DNA of 28,983 nt from contig WRCR01000008.1 in the NCBI GenBank assembly GCA_009783865.1, positions 1 through 28,983 on the forward strand, in the 5' to 3' direction. This document shows, in pieces, positions 22,654-28,983 of the stretch. The first letter of the stretch is position 1; each line of letters starts with the position of its first letter. Both the position numbers and the translations under genes were made by a program. The notes beneath the pieces are model-generated. The model was given only the letters and a program-made list of their open reading frames with translations. It was not told where the DNA came from and searched no databases. This stretch comes from Planctomycetaceae bacterium. Lineage in GTDB: Bacteria > Planctomycetota > Planctomycetia > Pirellulales > Thermoguttaceae.

Positions 22654-24279
22654 ATGACACACCCGCTTGCCGGAAAACCTGCCCCGAAAAAAATCCTCGC
22701 CAATCTTTACGAACTCGACGAAGCATATTACGACAAGCCGGATGTTTCCGACCCGCAACAACTCGTCGCCTTTGGAACCAGTGGGCATCGCGGCACTTCG
22801 CTCAATGGAACCTTTACCGAGACGCATATCCTTGCGATTTGTCAGGCAATCTGCGATTACCGCAATGAACGCGGCTATGTCGGTCCGTTGTTTCTCGGTA
22901 AGGATACGCACTATCTTTCGCTCTTCGCCGAAGAAACGGCAATCGAAGTTTTCGCTGCCAACGAAGTCACCACGGTTTATCAGAACAACGGTTTTACGCC
23001 GACTCCCGTGATTTCCCATGCGATTTTGCGGCATAACTCGAATCATTCTCCGACTCAAGCGGACGGCGTTATTATCACGTCGTCTCACAATCCGCCGACA
23101 GACGGCGGTATAAAATACAACGGACCAAACGGCGGTCCCGCTGATACCGATGCTACCGGCTGGATACAAAACCGCGCAAACGAGTATTTAAGAAATGAGA
23201 AGCAAGTGCTGAAAGTTGAAAAACTCGAGGTCGGCATATCATTTCTCACCCCTACAGATTTTCGTGATGATTACATTGCCGACCTCGAAAATATCATTGA
23301 TATGAAAGCGATTGCCGATGCGAAAATCCGAATCGGCGTTGACCCGCTCGGCGGAGCAGGATTTGAATACTGGGAACCGATTGCCGAAAGATATGGACTC
23401 GACATCACGGTTGTCAACAAAAACATCGACCCGCAGTTCTCGTTTATGACCGTTGACCACGACGGAAAAATCCGAATGGATTGCAGCAGTCCGTATGCAA
23501 TGCGGGGACTCATCGGTTTGAAAGATAAGTTCGACATTGCGTTTGCGAATGACCCCGACACAGACCGGCACGGTATCGTTGTACCGTCAGTCGGTTTGAT
23601 GAATCCGAATCACTATCTTGCGGTTGCGATTCAATATCTCTTCACGCATCGTCCGAAGTGGTCTGCGTCTCTGGGTGTCGGCAAGACGCTTGTTTCCAGC
23701 GGTATCATCGATAAAGTTGCCGCCGATTTAGGGCGCAAAATCGTTGAAGTACCGGTAGGCTTCAAGTGGTTCGTTGACGGACTTTATAACGGAACACTTG
23801 GCTTCGGCGGTGAAGAAAGTGCGGGTGCAAGTTTCCTGCGTTTCGATGGAACGGTTTGGTCAACGGACAAGGACGGCATTATTCTCAATCTGCTTGCTGC
23901 CGAGATTTTGGCGAAGACCGGCAAAGACCCCGGAGTGTTGTATCAGGAAATCGAACAGCGGTTCGGAAAAACGTATTACACGCGGATTGACCGTCCGATG
24001 GCGACGGAGAAAAAGTCGGCTTTCAAAAAGTTGACACCGGAGAAGGTCTCGGCGCAGAAATTGGCAGGCGATAACATTACCGCAAAATTGACCAACGCTC
24101 CCGGCAACGGCGAATCAATCGGCGGTTTGAAAGTCGTTTCGGACGGCGGCTGGTTTGCTGCCCGACCATCAGGAACGGAAAACGTCTATAAGATGTACGC
24201 CGAGTCCTTCAAGAGCGAAGAACATTTACAGCAGATATTGAACGAAGCGGAAGAGATTGTCAACACGGCATTAGCGTAG
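22654..24279 (+). CDS. pgm: Phosphoglucomutase (alpha-D-glucose-specific)
   Basis: This 541-residue enzyme interconverts glucose 1-phosphate and glucose 6-phosphate. It closely resembles E. coli Pgm along its whole length. 'FGTSGHRG' is at 40-47. The phosphoserine loop is T-S-S-H-N-P-P at 142-148 with Ser144 as the phosphorylated residue. The metal-binding loop is D300-P-D302-T-D304-R-H-G. The sugar-binding loop 'GEESAGAS' is at 386-393, and the phosphate-binding 'RPSGTEN' lies near residue 510. Length is normal and no key residue is missing. No clear Shine-Dalgarno sequence is seen. It is followed after 14 bases by a secreted transglutaminase-like protein gene on the same strand. The product serves glycogen and nucleotide-sugar synthesis, which would feed LPS made with the KDO genes nearby. 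Confidence 0.97.
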   Translation: MTHPLAGKPAPKKILANLYELDEAYYDKPDVSDPQQLVAFGTSGHRGTSLNGTFTETHILAICQAICDYRNERGYVGPLFLGKDTHYLSLFAEETAIEVFAANEVTTVYQNNGFTPTPVISHAILRHNSNHSPTQADGVIITSSHNPPTDGGIKYNGPNGGPADTDATGWIQNRANEYLRNEKQVLKVEKLEVGISFLTPTDFRDDYIADLENIIDMKAIADAKIRIGVDPLGGAGFEYWEPIAERYGLDITVVNKNIDPQFSFMTVDHDGKIRMDCSSPYAMRGLIGLKDKFDIAFANDPDTDRHGIVVPSVGLMNPNHYLAVAIQYLFTHRPKWSASLGVGKTLVSSGIIDKVAADLGRKIVEVPVGFKWFVDGLYNGTLGFGGEESAGASFLRFDGTVWSTDKDGIILNLLAAEILAKTGKDPGVLYQEIEQRFGKTYYTRIDRPMATEKKSAFKKLTPEKVSAQKLAGDNITAKLTNAPGNGESIGGLKVVSDGGWFAARPSGTENVYKMYAESFKSEEHLQQILNEAEEIVNTALA

Positions 24280-24293
24280 GGGGTAAAAGTAAA

Positions 24294-26084
24294 ATGAAAA
24301 AGTATTTATTTAGCATCTTTTTCGTTTGGATGGTTGTCTTTACCGGAATGACAATCGCTGAAGAACCGGCGGCATCACCCGCGACTGTTTCCCCGGTGAC
24401 AAAATCGTTTTTTGCCGAGAGTAGTGCCTCTGTCGACAAACAATGGATCGGACTTTATCGTAAAAAACAACTGACTGTCAAAACGGAATATCCGACTCTT
24501 CGGCGTTTGGCTGCGCAAAAAATCGCCATTCATCATCAGACAACAATGCAGTCCGTTTGGGGAAAGGAATCGCAACCGATTTACGCTTGGCTGGAAAAGC
24601 ACCCGGTGTTCCTCGAAAACTTTCTTCTTGCTCTCGACGGAAAGAATGACGACATTCCCGCAGCGATGCAGATAGTCAAACATTTGGTAACAAAATATCC
24701 GAATCAAGTTGAAGAGTATCCCGACTTGACCATTGCCATCGCAGTCGTGTGGGACCAACCGGAAATGATGGGCAGAGGCAGTCAGCGGCAGTTTAATGCG
24801 GCGGACCCTCCAGACCCTGCTAATTACGAAGACCTTTTTCTTTATTACACTCACGCAAAAAGTCCATATAAGTTTCGGATGCAAACACTTCCTTGGGAGG
24901 TGCTGTGCTATGTCGTTTCACATAAAACGTCGGACGCTGAACGCCGATGGGCGTTTGCGACTTATGGAAACAACATCAAAAAACTCGGGGAGAAATATCA
25001 TGATGTCCCCTATAAAACCGGAAATCCGCCGCCGCTTGCCGAAAAACCATATACGCTTTCAAATATGAAACAATACGGCGGTGTCTGTACTTGTCGGGCG
25101 GACTTCGCGCTCGCCCTTTGCCGCACACTGACGGTTCCCGCGTTCTATGGGGGTGCTGGTTTTCCAAAATATTACGGGGGACATTCCTGGATAATGTGGC
25201 TGGAACTACATGATATCCAATCCAACTCCTTTAGATTCACATTCGAGAATTGCGGGCGTTACTCTAACAGAAAAGATTACGTTTCCCAATATAAAAGTCC
25301 GCACACGAAACAGGAGGAAAACGACGGCACAATTCTTCTCCGTTTTTATCGGCTTGGAGTTAACATCTCTGCGGCGCGGCATTCCGAGATTCTGACACTT
25401 ATGTATCCCATGATAGTCGATAGAATGCAGCCGAGTTTCCAAGAACAACTCAAACTGCTCTTGGATATCAACGCTGTTTCGCCGGGGTCACCTTATGTGT
25501 GGAAGGAAATTGCAAAATTCAGCCGCGAAAATCAGTTCACGAAAAGGGATGTTCCGAAGATTTTACAACTGTATTCGCAACTCTTAAACGAATTTGCCGA
25601 TTCGCCGAACTATTTGCCGCCGCTTGTGTCTGATTTACTTTCCGCTTCTGAAATCAAAGACCAGCGGGAAAAACTTTACGCCCGATTGTTTGCGCAGTTG
25701 GATGCCAAAAAGCGTCCCGACCTTATTCTTGCGGCAGTACGGGATTTCGCACGTGCGGAGTTAGACGGCAATAATGAAGATATCGCATTGAAAAATCTTG
25801 CTAATGCTGCACTGAAGTATTATGAAGAGGCATCTCTAATTGCTCCTGTTTTGAATATGATTGAACAAATTGTCGAAAATGGCAAGAAAGAGAACCAGAA
25901 TAAAATTTCAGTATTCTACACCCGATTTCTCGACCTCGTTTTGAAAAAGACAAGTTTGCCGAAGGATTATCGGCTCGACATGCTCAAGCGTGCCAATGCC
26001 TGTTTTGGAAAATACAACCAATCCGACCTGCAAGCCAGAGCCAAAAGTGAAATCCAAAAACTGGAACAAGCGCAGCCGAAGTGA
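24294..26084 (+). CDS. Secreted transglutaminase-like protein
   Basis: This 596-residue protein has an N-terminal signal peptide (cleavage near 22, 'MTIAEEP'). The central part shows the outline of a transglutaminase-like cysteine hydrolase: 'YGGVCTCRADFALALCRTLT' at 261-280, with Cys265 at the start of a helix as the probable nucleophile, 'GGHSWIMWLEL' at 295-305 with His297 as the probable second residue, and 'FTFENCGRY' at 315-323 where the third polar residue would lie (Glu318 or Asn319). Such proteins act as peptidases, amidases or crosslinking enzymes. The N-terminal 250 residues and C-terminal 230 residues are helical with no domain recognised. It starts 14 bases after pgm behind a G-rich AGGGGG sequence, so the two probably share a transcript. 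The role is unknown and the catalytic assignment is by eye. Confidence 0.7.
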   Translation: MKKYLFSIFFVWMVVFTGMTIAEEPAASPATVSPVTKSFFAESSASVDKQWIGLYRKKQLTVKTEYPTLRRLAAQKIAIHHQTTMQSVWGKESQPIYAWLEKHPVFLENFLLALDGKNDDIPAAMQIVKHLVTKYPNQVEEYPDLTIAIAVVWDQPEMMGRGSQRQFNAADPPDPANYEDLFLYYTHAKSPYKFRMQTLPWEVLCYVVSHKTSDAERRWAFATYGNNIKKLGEKYHDVPYKTGNPPPLAEKPYTLSNMKQYGGVCTCRADFALALCRTLTVPAFYGGAGFPKYYGGHSWIMWLELHDIQSNSFRFTFENCGRYSNRKDYVSQYKSPHTKQEENDGTILLRFYRLGVNISAARHSEILTLMYPMIVDRMQPSFQEQLKLLLDINAVSPGSPYVWKEIAKFSRENQFTKRDVPKILQLYSQLLNEFADSPNYLPPLVSDLLSASEIKDQREKLYARLFAQLDAKKRPDLILAAVRDFARAELDGNNEDIALKNLANAALKYYEEASLIAPVLNMIEQIVENGKKENQNKISVFYTRFLDLVLKKTSLPKDYRLDMLKRANACFGKYNQSDLQARAKSEIQKLEQAQPK

Positions 26085-26142
26085 CCCGCCGCTCGTATTT
26101 TTTGCAATCTTTCGATTGCGGCTTTGTTCGGGAAAAACGAAC
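26084..26142. repeat. Partial hairpin repeat plus two short stems
   Basis: ACCCGCCGCTCGTATT (26084-26099) is identical to 10814-10829 but lacks the other arm of that hairpin, and it starts on the last base of the preceding stop codon. Two further stems follow: GCAATC/GATTGC (26104-26119) and GTTCG/CGAAC (26126-26142). It fills the gap between two convergent genes. Confidence 0.55.
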
Positions 26143-26148
26143 TAATGA

Positions 26149-27162
26149 CTATTTTTTCGGAACCGGAACGGTCTCAAATTCGGTTTGCATTTCTTTGCCA
26201 TCCCGAAGATATTTAAGTTGGATTTTTTCGCCGGTATAGCATTTTCGTATGAGCATTGCGAGTTCCAAACAAGAACGAATCTCCTGTCCGTTCAATGATA
26301 TAATTTTATCACCGGCTTTCAGTCCCGCTTTTTCGGCAGGTGAACCGGCGGCAACACCGTCGAGTATTGCTTCGCCGATAAAAACCCGATTGTCTTTGAG
26401 ACCAAAACCGCTGTATCCGGCTTCGAGATCTTTGCCTTCTTTCAATTTCGGCAGGGCGATTTGAAAAATATCCTCAAGCGAAATACCCAAACCGACACCG
26501 GCATCGTACAATTCCGCGCCGGCAGCGACATCGTTGGAAGTCATCGACAGCGGCACTGCAAGCGCGATAAATTGTCCATTGCCGTCAACGATTGCTCCGC
26601 CGTAATTGTTGGGACCGATTGCCGCATCGGTTTGAACGGCTTTGCCCCAAATCCGGTCTTTGCCGCTGATGATTCCAAGGGCAATGTTCGGTTCTCCCGG
26701 CGAAAGAGCCGTGCCGACAACTATGCAGCGTTCGCCAACTTTCAAGGAATTCTTACTGCGGTAATTCAACGGCGGAGTTATCGCGGCTGCAAGCGGCGAA
26801 GCGGCATCAAGCGGTTCGGTCTTCAGTAAGGCAAGCATTCGGTTTCGGTCGGTTGCAATGATTTTCGCAACTTTCTTTGTGTTGTCCGAAAAGCGCAATA
26901 GAACGGAAGACGGATTATGCAAAAAGTTAAAAGCCGCCGTTATGACGAAGCCGTCTTTGTCCAGCAGGATGCCGGTCGAGGTTCCTTCGTTGGCGAATTC
27001 GCTTCCTACTTTTTCATGCCCGCCGATGGTTTCGATGCGGACTAGCCGCGGTGATACTGCGGCGGCGGCGCTGCGGATATTTTCCGTATCGTCAGCAAGC
27101 AGCAAAAGCGGCGGAAGAAGACAAAAGATAAAACAAGCAATGCGGTACATTGTGGAAAACAT
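26149..27162 (-). CDS. HtrA/DegP-like protein with PDZ domain and no catalytic triad
   Basis: This 337-residue protein has a signal peptide (about 1-23, ending 'LLLLADD'), a trypsin-like HtrA domain (about 35-240) and one PDZ domain (about 250-330, with 'GSPAEKAGLKAGDKIISLNG' at 273-292). All three catalytic positions differ from active HtrA proteases. The histidine segment reads 'VITAAFNF' (Phe78 for His). The aspartate segment reads 'DRNRMLALLKTE' (Met109 for Asp). The serine segment reads 'IGPNNYGGAIVD' (Tyr187 for Ser). The fold-defining residues around them are kept, so this looks like a maintained pseudoprotease, perhaps a chaperone, substrate-binding or regulatory subunit in the periplasm. 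A second in-frame ATG at residue 5 also gives a good signal peptide. It is convergent with the transglutaminase-like gene. Confidence 0.88.
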   Translation of the reverse strand: MFSTMYRIACFIFCLLPPLLLLADDTENIRSAAAAVSPRLVRIETIGGHEKVGSEFANEGTSTGILLDKDGFVITAAFNFLHNPSSVLLRFSDNTKKVAKIIATDRNRMLALLKTEPLDAASPLAAAITPPLNYRSKNSLKVGERCIVVGTALSPGEPNIALGIISGKDRIWGKAVQTDAAIGPNNYGGAIVDGNGQFIALAVPLSMTSNDVAAGAELYDAGVGLGISLEDIFQIALPKLKEGKDLEAGYSGFGLKDNRVFIGEAILDGVAAGSPAEKAGLKAGDKIISLNGQEIRSCLELAMLIRKCYTGEKIQLKYLRDGKEMQTEFETVPVPKK

Positions 27163-27223
27163 TATATGACTTCAATATATCGAAAAGGACATTTTACTCT
27201 ATTAGCAGAGTTTGTTCCACAGC

Positions 27224-27381
27224 CCGATTGCAAGTTTTTTAGCGAACAATTCTGAAGTTGCAGCGTATTAGCATCAGGTATTTACCAGAATTTAATTTAC
27301 AGACGTTAAAATGAGAGTCACAATTTCCCAAATAGCCGAAAAATTCCTCAAATTATTGGAGTTCATAAAACTTGCAATCGG
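27224..27381. repeat. 15-base inverted repeat 128 bases apart
   Basis: CCGATTGCAAGTTTT (27224-27238) is the exact reverse complement of AAAACTTGCAATCGG (27367-27381), and the similarity continues outward with one mismatch (CAG on each side). The pair lies in the 304-base gap between the divergent HtrA-like and TPR genes. The enclosed DNA holds no gene. It could be the ends of a small non-autonomous element, a pair of protein-binding sites, or a transcript able to form a long stem. Confidence 0.6.
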
Positions 27382-27466
27382 TCTGGGAAGAAGGTATTCT
27401 TTTTCGCAATTTATTTGCTAAATTTACCTGTAAAATCTCTGTCGAAACAATGAAAACAATAGTACT

Positions 27467-28801
27467 ATGTTTGACGAATCTGATATACTCCGCCGCGGAA
27501 TGGAGTTAATGAAAAAAAAGGACTACGAACAGGCGATTGATGCCTTCAACGCCGCCATCAAAGCAAATTCGAAGTACGTTGAAGCGTATTACTGCCGCGG
27601 AAATGCTTACGAAGCACAAGGACGCTTCGAACAGGCACTCGAAAGTTATGCTGCCGTTTTGGAGTTTGCTCCGAAAGAAGCCGCAGCACATTTCAACCGC
27701 GCCTGTTGTTTTCGGAAAAAAGGTCTTAACGAATCTGCGATTGCTGAATTCATCATGGCAATCGAACTTAAACCGGACTACGGTAAAGCATATTACAATC
27801 GCGGAGCGGTATATTTTTCATTGGGCGACATTGACAAAGCACTTGCGGACTATTCCAAAGCCGCAGAACTGATGCCGACTGACCCTGACCCGCTGGTTGC
27901 CCGCGGACTGGTGTATATCGTAAAAAGAGAACCCGAAAAAGCATTGGCGGATTACGATGCTGCCTTAGCCGTTGCTCCGGATCATTTCCGCGCCCGCGGC
28001 AACCGCGGCAATGTACTCGAAACATTAGGACGCAACGAAGAAGCATTGAACGAATATACGCGGGTTATAGAACTGGCACCGTCCGATTACAAAGCGTTTA
28101 TGAACCGCGGCTTTATTTATTCCAAGATGAACGAACCGGAAAAAGCGTTAGTTGACTATACAAGAGCAATCGACCTAAATCCGAAATATGCTAAAGCGTA
28201 TTGCAGCCGCGGAGCGGTCTATGCCCTGTTGCGGCACTCTCAAAAAGCATTGGATGACTACGAGGAAGCGATCCGGCTTGAACCGCAAAATATTGAAACA
28301 TACGTAAGCCGCGGTCAGGCAAAGTCGGCAATGAACAACCAAATCGGCGCGTTGGAGGACTTCAATTATGTTCTCACCAAATTTCCGGACAATGTTAAGG
28401 CATTGCTCAACCGTGCCGCTCTTCACGGCAAACTCGGCAATACGGAACTCGCTATTCAGGACTACACATCGGCATTACAGTATTCTCCGAACACCGTTAC
28501 TGCCTATTGTTCCCGCGGCGTTTTGTACACTAAAATCGGACAAGTTGATGCAGCAGTTGCCGATTACAAAAAGGCGGCGGAATTAGACCCGAATCACGTA
28601 AACGCTTTTTTGAACCTCGGAATTTTGGAACGAACACTGGGACAATTCAAACCGGCAATTCTGCATCTGTCGCAGGCGATAAAATTGAATCCGAAGTCCG
28701 CAGCGGCGTATCAGCATCGGGCTGTTGCTTTCAACATGATAGGCGATAAAGCCAAGGCGGAACAGGATTTAGCAAAAGCGAAAGAACTCAGCGGGGGCTA
28801 A
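27467..28801 (+). CDS. Tetratricopeptide-repeat protein (about 13 TPRs)
   Basis: This 444-residue protein is a continuous TPR solenoid with no signal peptide, membrane segment or additional domain. The repeat period is 34 residues; 13 units account for almost the whole length. Consensus features recur through the chain: 'A-Y-x-x-R-G-x-x-Y' in helix A and 'A-L-x-D-Y-x-x-A-I-x-L-x-P' in helix B, for instance 'AKAYCSRGAVYALLRHSQKA' followed by 'LDDYEEAIRLEPQN'. Such proteins are protein-binding scaffolds, and no partner is evident from the neighbours. No strong ribosome-binding site precedes the ATG. It is divergent from the HtrA-like gene and is followed immediately by a perfect hairpin. Confidence 0.93.
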   Translation: MFDESDILRRGMELMKKKDYEQAIDAFNAAIKANSKYVEAYYCRGNAYEAQGRFEQALESYAAVLEFAPKEAAAHFNRACCFRKKGLNESAIAEFIMAIELKPDYGKAYYNRGAVYFSLGDIDKALADYSKAAELMPTDPDPLVARGLVYIVKREPEKALADYDAALAVAPDHFRARGNRGNVLETLGRNEEALNEYTRVIELAPSDYKAFMNRGFIYSKMNEPEKALVDYTRAIDLNPKYAKAYCSRGAVYALLRHSQKALDDYEEAIRLEPQNIETYVSRGQAKSAMNNQIGALEDFNYVLTKFPDNVKALLNRAALHGKLGNTELAIQDYTSALQYSPNTVTAYCSRGVLYTKIGQVDAAVADYKKAAELDPNHVNAFLNLGILERTLGQFKPAILHLSQAIKLNPKSAAAYQHRAVAFNMIGDKAKAEQDLAKAKELSGG

Positions 28802-28802
28802 A

Positions 28803-28825
28803 GCGGCGGACTTTAAGTCCGCCGC
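28803..28825. repeat. Perfect 10-bp hairpin after the TPR gene
   Basis: GCGGCGGACT (28803-28812) pairs with AGTCCGCCGC (28816-28825) around TTA. It starts two bases after the TPR stop codon and shares the AGCGGCGGA head with the units at 4461 and 10803. The sequence that follows is CTAGAGCG, so there is no T-tract of an intrinsic terminator on the + strand. Confidence 0.7.
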
Positions 28826-28983
28826 CTAGAGCGCATCAATATTTGCTCTGGTGTTTTCTATTTTTAGCGTATCCGGTATGTCTGAAGTAATATCAGACAC
28901 TCCTTCGGCAAGAACGTGTCACATGATTCGCCAAGTTTGTTCCAAAGTTCATCAACCTTTCGCAACTTTGCCTTGCGTACCAA
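28826..28983 (-). pseudogene. Possible 3' end of a minus-strand gene, perhaps frameshifted
   Basis: One minus-strand frame is open from the right edge to TAA at 28864-28866 and reads 'VRKAKLRKVDELWNKLGESC' early on. A different frame covers the last part and reads 'VSDITSDIPDTLKIENTRAN' before TAG at 28826-28828, right beside the hairpin. Both pieces look protein-like, which suggests one gene broken by a frameshift, but the stretch is too short to decide. The first frame alone could equally be the true end. Confidence 0.25.

Noticed and set aside
28803..28825. Intrinsic terminator after the TPR gene
   Set aside because: The stem is strong but no run of T follows on the + strand. The same head sequence occurs in positions where a terminator makes no sense, so I list it as a repeat.

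Overview
The window reads as a chromosomal segment of a planctomycete. The evidence is a DUF1559 prepilin-like protein, a Tat-exported DUF1501 protein, three consecutive Tat-exported Gfo/Idh/MocA oxidoreductases, a bacterial-microcompartment shell protein and KDO/LPS-export genes. Base composition looks moderate rather than GC-rich, which would suit a host-associated or anaerobic Pirellulales-type lineage. That placement is inference from gene content, not from a marker gene.

Layout. 1-4404 (+): the 3' end of a small secreted-protein gene, then three tandem exported Gfo/Idh/MocA genes, probably one operon. 4405-5559: a 474-base stretch without a convincing gene, a small lipoprotein gene, and a pair of inverted hairpin repeats. 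5560-8606 (-): a HEAT-repeat protein overlapping a two-pass membrane protein, then a GldA-like ABC ATPase without a permease. 8789-10123 (+): DUF1501. 10165-13489 (-): a thioredoxin-fold protein translationally coupled to FabI, then a PduT-like microcompartment shell protein. 13707-14935 (+): rubredoxin and DNA polymerase III delta'. 14937-20211 (-): kdsD, kdsC and a 1222-residue LptC/LptA-like protein, in the same order as the proteobacterial kdsD-kdsC-lptC-lptA operon. 20332-22396 (-): DUF1559 and KDPG aldolase. 22654-26084 (+): phosphoglucomutase and a secreted transglutaminase-like protein. 26149-27162 (-): an HtrA-like protein lacking its whole catalytic triad. 27467-28801 (+): a protein made entirely of TPR repeats. 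The last 180 bases may hold the end of a minus-strand gene.

How the genes relate. The clearest functional unit is the KDO/LPS-export cluster: KdsD makes arabinose 5-phosphate, KdsC removes the phosphate from KDO 8-phosphate, and the large membrane-anchored OstA-type protein probably handles LPS transport. FabI (lipid synthesis), Pgm and KDPG aldolase (sugar metabolism) are housekeeping. The three Tat-exported oxidoreductases suggest carbohydrate chemistry outside the cytoplasm.

The most unusual signals are these: (i) an orphan PduT-like shell protein that keeps Cys38, the position of the Fe-S ligand in PduT; (ii) the single-chain LptC/LptA-like protein; (iii) a triad-less HtrA homologue; (iv) a dispersed family of perfect hairpins whose arms usually begin AGCG, found between genes, as an inverted doublet, and once inside the coding sequence of a prepilin leader. 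No tRNA, rRNA, CRISPR array or transposase gene was seen.
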